From Pelagerythrobacter marinus (GTDB taxonomy: Bacteria > Pseudomonadota > Alphaproteobacteria > Sphingomonadales > Sphingomonadaceae), in assembly GCF_009827515.1 (NCBI RefSeq), contig NZ_WTYO01000003.1, positions 62,001 to 126,000 on the forward strand: 64,000 bases of DNA. Reading direction: 5' to 3'. This document shows, in pieces, positions 18,340 to 27,873 of this stretch. Position 1 is the first letter of the stretch; each line of letters opens with the position of its first letter. The notes under the pieces are model-generated. The model was given only the letters and a program-made list of their open reading frames with translations, searched no databases and had not been told where the DNA came from. A program made the translations under genes and the position numbers.

Positions 18340-20351
18340 GCCGAATCCTCTTCCAGCGACAGCTCGGGTCTCCCGAGCGTACTGGCGTCAGTTTCCTCAG
18401 CGTCCGGATCCAGCAGGTCTGGAAGGACCGTGCTGACAGGCGAGGTAAACAGGATCGGAGAGGCATCGAGCATGAGCGAGCGCGTACCGCCAAGCTTGAG
18501 GCGGATATAGGCGGACTCACCCGAGAGCAGTTCGAGGAAGGCAAGCAATCGGCCATGCCATTGCTTATTGCGCCAGCCCTTGCAGATTGATCTGCGCAAT
18601 CGATGCATCTTCTTCGCATCGTCGATCTGCAAGCCTTCGGGGGTGCCGTTGTCGTCCGCGAATAGAACGCGGGATTTGAGTCTTAGATGCCAGAAGGGCC
18701 ACAAGACTGGCGTGGCGGTCACGCCGAACTGCCAGATATGACCCTTGGCAATGTTGCGGAGCATCGAAGCGCGTCGTTCGCCTTGCCGCCCCCAAGGGAT
18801 CAGTTTTCCTATCGGCGCTAGCTCTGGCGACGCATGAAAACCGATTGAACTGGAGTAATTGTATTGCAGCAGGCCTCGCTCACGACAGTAGCTGATCCAA
18901 GCCTCGCCAAACATCTGCACCAGCATCTTTTGCGCGACCTGCCGCACGATCGCGAGTTCGGCCCAGCCATGCTCAGCAAATTCCTCAATCGGCAATTCAG
19001 CGGTGAGCTCGAAACGGCCGATTGACCCGAGCTCAGCCTCGATGTCGCCTAAGTCCGCCATGCTGACAATCCCGCCGCGATGGGCAATTGCCGGGTATGA
19101 AAGCGTCTTGGCGGCGATGGCACTCGTTTGTTCGGTCTGAGCACCCATTGCGGAAAAAAAGCGGATCGTGTCGGGCGCCTCGAGAACCCTGAGCCAGTTC
19201 GAGGTTAAGGGCTCGGGATCGGTCGACAATTCTATGCTGCGACGCCGCCGAAACAATTCCCAATTCAGGTTGATCGCAACGCCGTCGGCACGCTGAGGCA
19301 CCTTCTGCCGGCGCAAAGTCTCCAGAAGGGTCTGCAGTCCTTCGCCCCATCCGCGCACGAAGTCGACCGGCCGAGCATCCCCGATCCCCTTGATGCGATT
19401 GGTCGCTTCAAGTCTCAATGGTATCATGAAGCGGCTGTCATCGATCGCTTGCGCCACTTCCAGAGCGAGATCGATATTGTCCTGAACGTTTGTGTCTGCG
19501 GTTGCCGCCGCCGAGACGCAGATCAAGGCCTTGGCTGCGCGATGTTGCAGGACCAAGCCTTCCTCGCGTCGCCATCTGTCTCCAGGCTCAAGTGAGAGGA
19601 TATCAGCAAAGACAGTGTACCCTTCTGCCTCGAGCTTGGGAGCGAGCCAGAGCGCGAACTCGTCGTCTGCGGGATGGGTCTTAATCAGAAACAACACGTT
19701 GCGTTCGAAATTCGACGCCTTTTCTCCTTCGCCTTTCGCCGCATTTGATTGACCAAGCAGGTCGGAGAAGATTTCTGGGAGATCCTGCTTGGTACCCAGC
19801 GCCTCGACGACTGCGTCGGAGACGATGGACCGCAAGGCTGCGGTCGACCCCTGCCAAAGCGCCGGATGAGCCTTCTCGATGTCAGGAAATTTGCGCAGCA
19901 GGGCGTTTAGATCCGCAGGACCGAAAATATCACCGGGAGACTGGAGAGAGGGCCCGATCTTCTCGGCGAGCGTCTGTTTGCGAGCTGGCGTTAGGTCACA
20001 TGAAGTTGCCAGAAGATAGCGGCTAGGCGCGAGCTGATCGATCTTGGCGCGCTCGCTCGCCATCGCCGAGTTCAGTTTGGAAAAGCCCGAGCGCAGATAG
20101 TGCTTTGCCTGCAAAATGACGCTGCGGTCGCTCTCGGCGTATCGGCCATCGATTCCCTGATCCGGTCCTTCTGCGAAACGTTCAAACCGAACCGCAAGCT
20201 CTGCCCCGATGAGCGCGTTTGCCAGTTCTTCGAACTCACTGTGCGACAAGGAAGCGAAATCGTAGGTCACCCAATTAGATGACGTTTCTGGGAGACGTGC
20301 GTCAAGTAATTGAGCAAGTTGCCCAAGGTTTTCGTGGGGATACATTGGCAT
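18336..20351 (-). CDS. Effector of short pAgo system: Mrr-like nuclease - TIR - APAZ
   Basis: 671 aa from ATG 20351 (MPMYPHEN), 7 nt after CAGGAGA; an upstream ATG at 20408 lacks a site. Three domains are visible. Residues about 30-150: restriction-endonuclease-like Mrr domain with [23 protein letters not shown] (62-69) and ILQAKHY (79-85), i.e. the D...QxK core. Residues 217-316: TIR domain with [28 protein letters not shown] (252-260) and [10 protein letters not shown] (289-298). Residues about 361-646: APAZ domain, with [18 protein letters not shown] near its end, which binds the pAgo. TIR-APAZ/short pAgo pairs (SPARTA) deplete NAD on detecting plasmid or phage DNA; here a nuclease is added. 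The site expected for the TIR catalytic Glu is not canonical. Confidence 0.92.
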   Translation of the reverse strand: MPMYPHENLGQLAQLLDARLPETSSNWVTYDFASLSHSEFEELANALIGAELAVRFERFAEGPDQGIDGRYAESDRSVILQAKHYLRSGFSKLNSAMASERAKIDQLAPSRYLLATSCDLTPARKQTLAEKIGPSLQSPGDIFGPADLNALLRKFPDIEKAHPALWQGSTAALRSIVSDAVVEALGTKQDLPEIFSDLLGQSNAAKGEGEKASNFERNVLFLIKTHPADDEFALWLAPKLEAEGYTVFADILSLEPGDRWRREEGLVLQHRAAKALICVSAAATADTNVQDNIDLALEVAQAIDDSRFMIPLRLEATNRIKGIGDARPVDFVRGWGEGLQTLLETLRRQKVPQRADGVAINLNWELFRRRRSIELSTDPEPLTSNWLRVLEAPDTIRFFSAMGAQTEQTSAIAAKTLSYPAIAHRGGIVSMADLGDIEAELGSIGRFELTAELPIEEFAEHGWAELAIVRQVAQKMLVQMFGEAWISYCRERGLLQYNYSSSIGFHASPELAPIGKLIPWGRQGERRASMLRNIAKGHIWQFGVTATPVLWPFWHLRLKSRVLFADDNGTPEGLQIDDAKKMHRLRRSICKGWRNKQWHGRLLAFLELLSGESAYIRLKLGGTRSLMLDASPILFTSPVSTVLPDLLDPDAEETDASTLGRPELSLEEDSA

Positions 20352-20439
20352 TCGCCGATCTCCTGAAAGAAAACGGCTGCTTTCTCCTGCCTGCTCACCA
20401 AAACCCAACGGTCTGCAACCGCCCCGAAATTTGACACGG

Positions 20440-20473
20440 AAAAGGCGGCCCGTCCCGGAAGGGACGGACCGCC
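20440..20473 (-). terminator. Rho-independent terminator of the ParB-like gene
   Basis: A 13-bp stem, GGCGGCCCGTCCC (20444-20456) with GGGACGGACCGCC (20461-20473), one mismatch, loop of 4 nt. On the minus strand it is followed by TTTT. It lies 31 nt after the ParB-like stop and separates that gene from the pAgo operon, which therefore needs its own promoter in the roughly 90 nt that follow. Confidence 0.85.
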
Positions 20474-20503
20474 CGCCGAGTGACCTGGACCTGTCAGGAG
20501 GGG

Positions 20504-22477
20504 TCAGGCAGCCTGCTCGGCAATCTCGTCAGTTTCTACTGCGTTGACCGCTTCGTCTTCTTCGCGGTCGGACAATTCGCCTTCTTCGGAACCGGCGAAA
20601 CGCATGATCGGCGGAACCCAAGCCTGCGCCCGCTCCTTGACCTCAGACTCGCCAATGAAGTTGCCGGAGAAGATGCGCTCGGCAGCGCTCGCCAATTCGG
20701 CCTTCTTCGATGCAGCGTAGCGACTGACCAGTTCGGGACCACCGGCAGCATCGAGTGCCTCGAGCGTGCGGGCCTTGGCCACGCGGTCGAAGTAGTTCGC
20801 CGCCGTGGGACGCCACCAATGCGCGGTCTCGATTTCCAGGAGCGAGCCCAGAGCCTCATGCATAGGCACCGAGCGCTCGCCTTCGCAGGCCAGGCTCGCG
20901 ACAAGCGTGCGCGAGACGACATGACCAAGCCAGGCCGAGCGCCCCTCGTCGGATAGTGCCCGGAACCTGGCAAACCGCTCAACATCGCTTTCGCCAGAGC
21001 GCCAGCTTTCATCGAGCGACCCGGCAAACTCGGCCAAAGCAGCACTCGCGGGCGCATCCTTGGCCTCGAACCCGGTGACCGGGCCGGACGCGACAGAGCC
21101 GACAAGCGTCGACGCCTTCTTGGCGCGCCAGTCGTGCCCATCGGCATCGGCGAGCGTGAAGACCATGAAGTCGAGCGCCAGTGCCGGATCGTTGGCGAGA
21201 TGGATTGCCAGGATGTCGCGGCGTTGCATCGCGAGCTCGTCGAGCAAGCGCTGGGACAGCGAGCTACCCTTGGGCTTCGCCGTTCCGCTGTCCTCGACTG
21301 CCTCGATAGGACCTTCCTCAGCGATGACTTCGGTCTTGGTATAGAACTGCGGGACCAAGGTCGGCTCGCCATTACGCGAAAGGACGAGGAAGGCACCAGC
21401 CTCGGATTTCAGCTCATCGGCGAGTACTGGCGGCCGATCATTGAGCGCGCGCATGGCGCGGTCGATCACCACGAGTTCCTCTTCGGCCTTGGCGACCTCG
21501 TCTTCGTCGCTGTCTTCGTCTTCGAGCACGGCGGCGACGCGGTCATAGTCAGCCTCGAGTTCGCCAAGCTCCTTCGCTTCCTGTTCCGTCATCGGCGCAG
21601 GTTCGCAAGGCAGACGGCTCAGACCTTCGACAAGGTCATGACTGACATAGGTGCCCAGCGTCGGGTGCACCCAGGCAAGGCCATATTCGAGCGCGATCCT
21701 TTCGGCGGCTTCTTCCATGGCCTTGTGCGCGAGGTCTTCGAGCAGCGCGACATCGATCCAGCTCTCGCTGGCATCATCGTCGAACAGTTCGCGCTCGATC
21801 CGGCCGCCTGCGGCGAGATAGGCATCTCGTAAGACGAGAACCGCGCGCGGATCGGAGCCATGAACAGTTGCATCGAGCACCATGCGGCGGATCGTGTCAG
21901 GCGTGATCTGGTACCAGGCGTCCTGCAGCTCGGCATAGACATGCGCCTGGCGCTCGACGTCGGAAATCGCGCCATAGGCTTTGGCCATGTCGAGCGTAAT
22001 CGTGCCTTCGGCGAGCGCTTCGAAGACGCAGGGTGCGAGACTTGCTAAGCGCAGACGCCCTTCGACGAATCGGACGGTGAGGCCGAAGCGGCGCGCCACG
22101 TCTTCGGTGGTAGCGCCTGCCTCGATGATCGCCGCGAAAGCCTGCGCTTCGTCGGCCGGGTTCATCGCGAGACGCTGGAAGTTCTCGGCAAGGCTGGCCT
22201 CGCGCACTTCGCTTTCCTCGCCTTCGATGACGAGGCAGGTAACTTCGTGGTTTTTGGGCAAGGTACCCTCTTCTGCCAGCGCCTGCAGCGCGGCGAGGCG
22301 GCGACCACCGGCCTCGACCTCGAACTTGCCGCGCTTTCCTTTGCGCACGACGAGGTTCTGCAGCAGACCGCGCGCACCAATGTCTGCCCGCAGCTGGAGG
22401 TCAGCCAGCACATCGCTCGACTTGCGAACGTTGCGCGGGCTCGGGACGAGCTTCTTCAAGGGAATCGACTGGATCAT
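20504..22477 (-). CDS. Large ParB-like nuclease-domain protein
   Basis: 657 aa from ATG 22477, preceded by ATCAGGAGAACACCC. The N-terminal ParB/Srx domain has EAGGRRLAAL (GGRR at 57-60) and the CTP-fold motif ENFQRLAMNP (98-107), followed by a HTH-like segment (ATTEDVARRFGLTVRFVEGRL, about 122-142). The remaining 450 residues, acidic and helical, are unlike chromosomal ParB and are typical of large plasmid/ICE ParB-like proteins. No ParA gene is adjacent, so a canonical partition role is doubtful; DNA binding is likely. Confidence 0.87.
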   Translation of the reverse strand: MIQSIPLKKLVPSPRNVRKSSDVLADLQLRADIGARGLLQNLVVRKGKRGKFEVEAGGRRLAALQALAEEGTLPKNHEVTCLVIEGEESEVREASLAENFQRLAMNPADEAQAFAAIIEAGATTEDVARRFGLTVRFVEGRLRLASLAPCVFEALAEGTITLDMAKAYGAISDVERQAHVYAELQDAWYQITPDTIRRMVLDATVHGSDPRAVLVLRDAYLAAGGRIERELFDDDASESWIDVALLEDLAHKAMEEAAERIALEYGLAWVHPTLGTYVSHDLVEGLSRLPCEPAPMTEQEAKELGELEADYDRVAAVLEDEDSDEDEVAKAEEELVVIDRAMRALNDRPPVLADELKSEAGAFLVLSRNGEPTLVPQFYTKTEVIAEEGPIEAVEDSGTAKPKGSSLSQRLLDELAMQRRDILAIHLANDPALALDFMVFTLADADGHDWRAKKASTLVGSVASGPVTGFEAKDAPASAALAEFAGSLDESWRSGESDVERFARFRALSDEGRSAWLGHVVSRTLVASLACEGERSVPMHEALGSLLEIETAHWWRPTAANYFDRVAKARTLEALDAAGGPELVSRYAASKKAELASAAERIFSGNFIGESEVKERAQAWVPPIMRFAGSEEGELSDREEDEAVNAVETDEIAEQAA

Positions 22478-22556
22478 GGGTGTTCTCCTGATGGAATGAA
22501 GGCGCAGGTGAGGATCACGAGGCCCACAAGCCCAACGGGCTCCCTCCACTCTCTTC
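22478..22556 (-). promoter_or_regulatory. ParB-like gene leader with polypurine box
   Basis: On the coding strand GAAGAGAGTGGAGGGA (22541-22556) lies 64 nt before the ATG. It aligns with the ardC leader box including flanking CATT(N)A(A)TGA-type bases, and the leader ends with the same ATCAGGAGAAC(A/T)CCC-ATG module. Confidence 0.45.
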
Positions 22557-22855
22557 AATGGCTGTGGCGACCATCTATGCTACCGGGATGGGGCGATCAG
22601 GGATCGGCTGAGATCCGTCCATGAGAGCAGTTGTTCTCGATGCGCGAACCCATTCGCAAGCCCGTCATCAGCGGGCACAGGCAGATCAGTCGCCCGGACT
22701 TGAGGAAGGACGTGATCAGGCTCCGGCGTACGCGACACGGGAGCTTATCGGTTCATTCAGACACACGGAGGGGAGGAGAGAAGGGGAAACCTAAGCGCAA
22801 TCGGAGGCAGCGCTCAGCTTCATCCGGACCCTGACCTCTTCAGCGGAGCCTATGC
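22557..22855. other. Intergenic stretch with an orphan leader-like box
   Basis: No convincing gene lies between the ParB-like leader and the toxin stop. On the plus strand GGAGGGGAGGAGAGAAGGGG (22767-22786) resembles the boxes found in front of ardC and the primase-like gene, but only stop-rich sequence follows it. It may be a remnant of a lost gene start. Confidence 0.4.
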
Positions 22856-23215
22856 CTATCCGCTGCTAAGCAAGCGCTCTTCGAGAAGCGTCCGAAAATC
22901 CCGACGCGCATCAGCGATTACGAACACGGTCACCTGACCGGGTGCCGGCTCGGGCTGATACCCGTAGATTATGCGGAACGGAAAGCGCGACAATTGCCGA
23001 AAGTCGGTGATCCCGAGAGCCTCAAGTTCCGGTGGAACCGGTCCTTTCTCAGGATTGTTCACAAGGGATTCGATAGACGCGACAAGGTCATCCAGCAGTG
23101 CGTCCGCACCATCGTCGCCATCCGGCCCGCGCTGCGTCAAGCGGCGCTGCCAGATACCCGCGAGATCGCGCTCCGCACCGGAGGTGATCTCGATCGCTAC
23201 GGCGGCCGTCATCAT
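22856..23215 (-). CDS. ParE/RelE-family toxin
   Basis: 119 aa of the RelE/ParE fold: AERDLAGIWQRRL in the first helix, LVNNPEKGPVPPELEALGI in the linker, then FRQLSRFPFRIIYGYQ and VFVIADARRDFRTLLEERL at the end, the usual strand-helix finish with the conserved Arg residues. The ATG follows the antitoxin stop with no gap. Members inhibit gyrase (ParE) or cleave mRNA (RelE); which applies cannot be told from sequence. Confidence 0.88.
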   Translation of the reverse strand: MMTAAVAIEITSGAERDLAGIWQRRLTQRGPDGDDGADALLDDLVASIESLVNNPEKGPVPPELEALGITDFRQLSRFPFRIIYGYQPEPAPGQVTVFVIADARRDFRTLLEERLLSSG

Positions 23216-23485
23216 TCAGTTTGACTTACCCCGTACGCGATCCGCAAGGCCTGCCACCGGGCGGGTCCGACCGGCGGCAACATCGGCCTGTCCGAGCGCC
23301 AGAAGTTTTAGCAGAGCGAGCGTTTCCTGTGCGCGCTCGTAGCTGGCGACATCCTGCAGAACTGCCTTGGCTTCGCCATTCTGCGTGATGACCATTGGCC
23401 CGGCGCCATCTCCAATCTCCCGGATAATTTCGGCGCTGTGGGCCTTCAGATAGCTGATCGGTTTGATGCGCTGGTCCAGCTTCAT
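23216..23485 (-). CDS. Phd/YefM-family antitoxin
   Basis: 89 aa. The N-terminal Phd/YefM DNA-binding fold is visible: ISYLKAHSAEIIREI, then PMVITQNGEAKAVLQDVASYE. A flexible basic C-terminus (AAGRTRPVAGLADRVRGKSN) would wrap the toxin. AAGG lies 7 nt before the ATG. It is encoded first in the operon, as usual, and probably represses it through the palindrome just upstream. Confidence 0.9.
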   Translation of the reverse strand: MKLDQRIKPISYLKAHSAEIIREIGDGAGPMVITQNGEAKAVLQDVASYERAQETLALLKLLALGQADVAAGRTRPVAGLADRVRGKSN

Positions 23486-23506
23486 AGAACACCTTAGGAC
23501 TGAATT

Positions 23507-23524
23507 TGGTCTCTATATAGACCA
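23507..23524. promoter_or_regulatory. Palindromic operator of the toxin-antitoxin operon
   Basis: TGGTCT and AGACCA flank CTATAT, a symmetric 18-nt site with a TATA-like core, 22 nt upstream of the antitoxin ATG. Placement is typical of Phd/YefM autoregulation. Confidence 0.65.
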
Positions 23525-23544
23525 GTTTAGGGCAAATGAGAAGT

Positions 23545-26500
23545 TCAAGGCTCGATTGCGATGCTTTGGAGGATCTCGCTTGCTCTCGACACCGGTGCAA
23601 ATAGCCGCGTGCGGTAACGGATGATCTCGGTGAAGCAGCCCTTGCCCTTGTACCACTCGAGGCGTTCCGGCGAGAATCCGGTCAGTTCAAGGCGCTGCTC
23701 GCCTCCCACCAGCGAGCGCTTTACGGTCAAGGCATCGTGGCTTGTGAGGCCCAGCGGTTTGCCGCTGACGAGGACGAGGTCGCCGATCTGCTCAGCCGAT
23801 GGTCCGGTAACTCCGGAAAGGCCAAAGGTATCGGCGATCGCAGCGAGATCGATATCGAGCACTTCGCGGCCAATGATCGACTGGCCGTCCTCGGCAACGA
23901 GCCGGGTGACGCGGACATGATCGCCCGGCAGGCGCTTCCAGACAGGGAGCAGCAAACCAGTGGCGAGATGGACACGCTCGGTCACCGGTGAAGCGGCGGC
24001 CTCTTCTTCCTCGGCCCGCCAGGCGCTGGTGAATGCAGTGACGCCAATTTCCTCCCAGTGGCTCTCAGCGAGTGCGTCAAGCGTCCAGTTCGCGGACTTG
24101 AGCGGTCGCAGAAGGCGCCGACGTTCGATCACGGCCCCGTCGTCGGCGATGAGACGCCGGGCTGGAACCGACAGCGCAACCTTGCCCGACCGCGCATTGC
24201 GCATCGGGACCGCGTGCGGGCTGCCGATCTCGTGCATCCGCACCAGTCGCTGCAAGCGCAAAGGCCGAAGGTGCCTCGTCACTTCGAGCGAGACGAGGCG
24301 TGTTTCGGCTCCGGTCAAGGGATCGGTGCGCAGGAGTTCATCTGCCAGGACCGTAAAACGATCGACCCTCACGGTCTCCAGTCCCTGGTCGAGCGTCCCC
24401 GCCTCGCGAGCGGCCTCGATCCGCGCCTCTACCAGTCCGAGATATTCCTCGAAGATCGCGTTCTGGAGCGCGATCGGGAGCGCGAGGATGCGGTTGAGCC
24501 AACGCTGGATTGTGGGAAGATTGTCGGTCAGCCCACCATCGGGGTTTTCAAGCCGGAGGCCGGTACGCTCGACGAAATTGCCGAACGTGGTGGCTTCGAG
24601 CTTGCCGTCATAGAGCAGCTGAAACCAGCGGCTGAGCGCATCGCGCGCATAGTCGCTTTCAAGATTGTCTGCCGGATCGAACAGGTTCTGTCCGCCGGTC
24701 TGGCGCTGGCCACGCGTCAGCGCGCCCAATGCGTCGAGCCTTCGCGCAATGGTCGAGATGAACCGGCGCTCGCCCTTCACGTCGGTGGTTACCGGCCGGA
24801 ACAACGGGGCCGAGGCCTGATTGGTGCGGTTGGTGCGGCCAAGACCCTGGATCGCATTGTCGGCCCGCCAGCCCGGCTCGAGCAGGAAATGAACCCTGCG
24901 CTGCTGGTTCTTCGCATGAAGGTCGGCGTGGTAGGATCGCCCCGTGCCGCCTGCATCCGAAAAGACGAGGATGCGCTTGGCCCCTTCCATGAAGCTTTGC
25001 GCTTCGGCGACATTAGCGCTCGGGCTTCGCCGTTCGAGGCGCTGCTGACCATCGCGGCCCAGGACCAGCCTGCGGGTCCGGCCCGTGACCTCTGCCACGG
25101 CCTCGGTGCCGAAGTGCTCGATGATCGCGTCGAGCGCAGTGGCGATGGGCGGCAGCGCACAAAGCTGCTCGATCAGCGCATCGCGCGCGGCAATGGCGCG
25201 CGGGCAGAAAACGGGATTGCCTTCCTCATCACTCATCGCCTCGGAGCGAAGATTTCCGTCCTCGTCGGCGAAGACCTGCATCAATCGCACCGGAAAGCTC
25301 TTCGCAAGATAGTCGATGACATATTCACGCGGTGAGAGATCGATATCGAGCGCTTCGCGTTCTTCCACGGTAAGGTCGGCAAGGCGCCGGTCGAGCATGG
25401 CCTCGGCGGTCGAGACCAGCTGCACGACAACCGAATACTCTTCGCCAAGCGCCGCGTTCATCGCGGGGATCAGACTTGGCAGTTTCATCGAAAGCAGGAG
25501 CTGGGCAAAGAAGCGTTGCTTGGTACCCTCGAAGATCGACAGCGCTGCCGCTTTGGCGTTGCGATTGAGCGTATCGCCGCTGTCCTCGTCGACCACGCGG
25601 GTTGCTTCGAGCGCGGCTTCGAGGTTGCGGTGAATGATCGCCCAGGCCTCGGCATAGGCATCGTAAATCCGCACCTGCGCTTCGGTCAGGCAGTGCTCGA
25701 GGATTTCGTACTCGACCCCGGCGAAGGACAGCGCACGGGCAAGGTAGAGCCCCTGTGCCTTGAGATCGCGGGCGACGAGCTCCATCGCCGCGACGCCGCC
25801 GGCGCGGATCTCGGTCATGAACGCCTCGTGGGTCGGAAAGGCGGTCTCGGGTCCCCAGAGGCCAAGCCGGGAAGTGTAACCGAGGTTGGCGATTTCCGAG
25901 GCACCTGTGGCAGACGCGTAGAGCACGCGGGCGCGCGGGAGATGGTTCTGCAGCCTGAGGCCCACTATCCCCTGTTCGGAGCCCTTGACCTTGCCGCGGG
26001 TCGATGAGCCCCCGAGGGCATTGGCCATGGCGTGGGCTTCGTCGAAGGCGATCAGGCCGTCGTAATGCTTACCCGCCCAGGCAAGGATCTGGTCGAGCCG
26101 CGTATCCTCGACGCGTCCCGAGCGCAGCGTCGGGTAGGTGACGAAGAGAATGCCTTCGGACATCGATACAAGGTGGCCGAGTTTCCAGCGCGAGAGCGGC
26201 TGGACATCGAGCGGCAGCCCGCCAAGCGCTTCCCAGTCGCGGCGTGCATCTTCGAGCAGCGCCTCGTTCTTGGTGATCCAGACACGCCGGCGCTCGCCTG
26301 CGAGCCAGCGGTCCAGGATGACCGCGGCGATCTGCCGTCCCTTGCCCGCTCCGGTTCCGTCGCCGAGGAAGAAGCCTTGGCGGTAGGAGTGTCCGTCCTC
26401 GGAGAGTTCCAGCGAGGTGCCTTCCTGGCTAACCTTGAACTGACCCGGAAGATCGCGCGCAAATGCCTGGGTAGCGTAGACCAGTGTCTCGCATTGCGCT

Positions 26501-27798
26501 TCGGACAAGAGGCCATTGGCCTGCCAGCCTGCGGGAAGGCGCGGGCGAACGTCCGGCTGGGGCGCCGCGACCGAGCCCATGGCGACCGATTCCACGAGCG
26601 GGGTGGGATGAACCGGCGCGCCTTCGAACGTGATGCGCCTGGGCCGGTAAGGTAGGTAGATGCCGGTCTGTTCGGGTACCGGCGCGGGGTCGGCCAAGAC
26701 CGAATAGGCAAGATTGGTCGCATTCGCTTTAGCTGCTGGTGTCGCGGCGAACGGCGCCAGCGGCCGGACCGGCGCGCGATGGGTCGACGTCTTGCCCACG
26801 AGGCGCACTGGCTTGCCGACTGGCAGGCGATGAGTCCTGGCGGATGTCTGCGCACGGGGCGGAAGCGCAGTGACAAGCTCGTGGAGCGCGATCAGGTCGG
26901 CAGTATCTCCGTTGATTGCGGGAGAAGACGCAACCGGCGTCTTGCCGAACACGACCAGGCGAACGGCAATCCCCGTCCCTGCGCGGCGAAACATCTGCTG
27001 CAGCCGGACATCGAGGAACAGCGACGCTTCATCCTGTACCTTGGCGAAGGTGGAAGCGTCGAAGCCTTCAGGCATGATGGCGACAATCCTCGCCCCATTG
27101 GCAACGGCCCGGATCGCGCTGCGTAGGTGGCGCTGCGCCGTCTCGCCATCCTTGCCGCGTTCCTGGCTGCGGGCGAACGGCGGGTTCATCAAGACGACCG
27201 ACGGAACAGGGCCGCGATGCAGGTCGGCCATCAGTTCTCCGTCATGTGCACTAATTGTGGCCGTGGGGAAGATATGGCCCAGCCCGTCTCGTCTGGCCGG
27301 ATCGATCTCGTTGAGGGCCAACGAGGCGTTCTGGACGCTGCCCCAGAGCGCAAGGGCGCCATTGCCTGCGGACGGTTCGAGCAGCGTGTCTTGCGAAGAA
27401 ACAGCTGCGGCCTTCGCCATCAGCCAGGCCAGCATCGGCGGGGTCGAGAACTGCTGGAGCTCGACCTGTGCTTCGCTGCGAACGTGCCGCGGCGGCAATG
27501 CAGCTTCGAGCCAGTCAAAACGTGCTTCTGCTTCGTGCATGCTTGTCGCCAGATCGATGCGCGAAGACTCTCGCAGCCAGAGCAGTGCGCCGATCTCGAC
27601 CGCGTTGTTGTAGTCGTCGATCGTCCATGCACCTCCCCAGTCCAGAACACCGGTCTCTTCGGCGAACAGCCCGGAAATGCCGGCACGGGTAAGATGACGA
27701 CCCGAGGTGAGAAGCGCGGCAATCCGGGCACCGATGGCGAAGGCCAGGGGCACTGCCGGCATCTGCTCGCCGGCGGGAAACAGGTCTGATTGAAACAT
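23545..27798 (-). CDS. Strawberry-notch-like helicase with N-terminal DNA methyltransferase domain
   Basis: 1417 aa from ATG 27798, behind ATCAGGAGGA. Residues about 110-290 are an adenine-methyltransferase-like fold: QQFSTPP, EPSAGNGAL (141-149, SAM-binding) and MNPPF (204-208, catalytic NPPF). An SF2 helicase core follows: Walker A GDGTGAGKGRQ (479-489), DEAH (586-589), LYASATGAS, and the C-terminal lobe with QGLGRTNRTNQA. These are the marks of the strawberry-notch NTPase family found on alphaproteobacterial plasmids and ICEs. Probable role in DNA modification or processing of the element; no experiment known to me. The coding frame is intact. Confidence 0.88.
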   Translation of the reverse strand: MFQSDLFPAGEQMPAVPLAFAIGARIAALLTSGRHLTRAGISGLFAEETGVLDWGGAWTIDDYNNAVEIGALLWLRESSRIDLATSMHEAEARFDWLEAALPPRHVRSEAQVELQQFSTPPMLAWLMAKAAAVSSQDTLLEPSAGNGALALWGSVQNASLALNEIDPARRDGLGHIFPTATISAHDGELMADLHRGPVPSVVLMNPPFARSQERGKDGETAQRHLRSAIRAVANGARIVAIMPEGFDASTFAKVQDEASLFLDVRLQQMFRRAGTGIAVRLVVFGKTPVASSPAINGDTADLIALHELVTALPPRAQTSARTHRLPVGKPVRLVGKTSTHRAPVRPLAPFAATPAAKANATNLAYSVLADPAPVPEQTGIYLPYRPRRITFEGAPVHPTPLVESVAMGSVAAPQPDVRPRLPAGWQANGLLSEAQCETLVYATQAFARDLPGQFKVSQEGTSLELSEDGHSYRQGFFLGDGTGAGKGRQIAAVILDRWLAGERRRVWITKNEALLEDARRDWEALGGLPLDVQPLSRWKLGHLVSMSEGILFVTYPTLRSGRVEDTRLDQILAWAGKHYDGLIAFDEAHAMANALGGSSTRGKVKGSEQGIVGLRLQNHLPRARVLYASATGASEIANLGYTSRLGLWGPETAFPTHEAFMTEIRAGGVAAMELVARDLKAQGLYLARALSFAGVEYEILEHCLTEAQVRIYDAYAEAWAIIHRNLEAALEATRVVDEDSGDTLNRNAKAAALSIFEGTKQRFFAQLLLSMKLPSLIPAMNAALGEEYSVVVQLVSTAEAMLDRRLADLTVEEREALDIDLSPREYVIDYLAKSFPVRLMQVFADEDGNLRSEAMSDEEGNPVFCPRAIAARDALIEQLCALPPIATALDAIIEHFGTEAVAEVTGRTRRLVLGRDGQQRLERRSPSANVAEAQSFMEGAKRILVFSDAGGTGRSYHADLHAKNQQRRVHFLLEPGWRADNAIQGLGRTNRTNQASAPLFRPVTTDVKGERRFISTIARRLDALGALTRGQRQTGGQNLFDPADNLESDYARDALSRWFQLLYDGKLEATTFGNFVERTGLRLENPDGGLTDNLPTIQRWLNRILALPIALQNAIFEEYLGLVEARIEAAREAGTLDQGLETVRVDRFTVLADELLRTDPLTGAETRLVSLEVTRHLRPLRLQRLVRMHEIGSPHAVPMRNARSGKVALSVPARRLIADDGAVIERRRLLRPLKSANWTLDALAESHWEEIGVTAFTSAWRAEEEEAAASPVTERVHLATGLLLPVWKRLPGDHVRVTRLVAEDGQSIIGREVLDIDLAAIADTFGLSGVTGPSAEQIGDLVLVSGKPLGLTSHDALTVKRSLVGGEQRLELTGFSPERLEWYKGKGCFTEIIRYRTRLFAPVSRASEILQSIAIEP

Positions 27799-27873
27799 GG
27801 CAATTCGTCCTCCTGATGAGGGCATCGGGACACGCCCTCTGCCGGATCAGGAATTCGAGAAGCTCTCTCTCCT

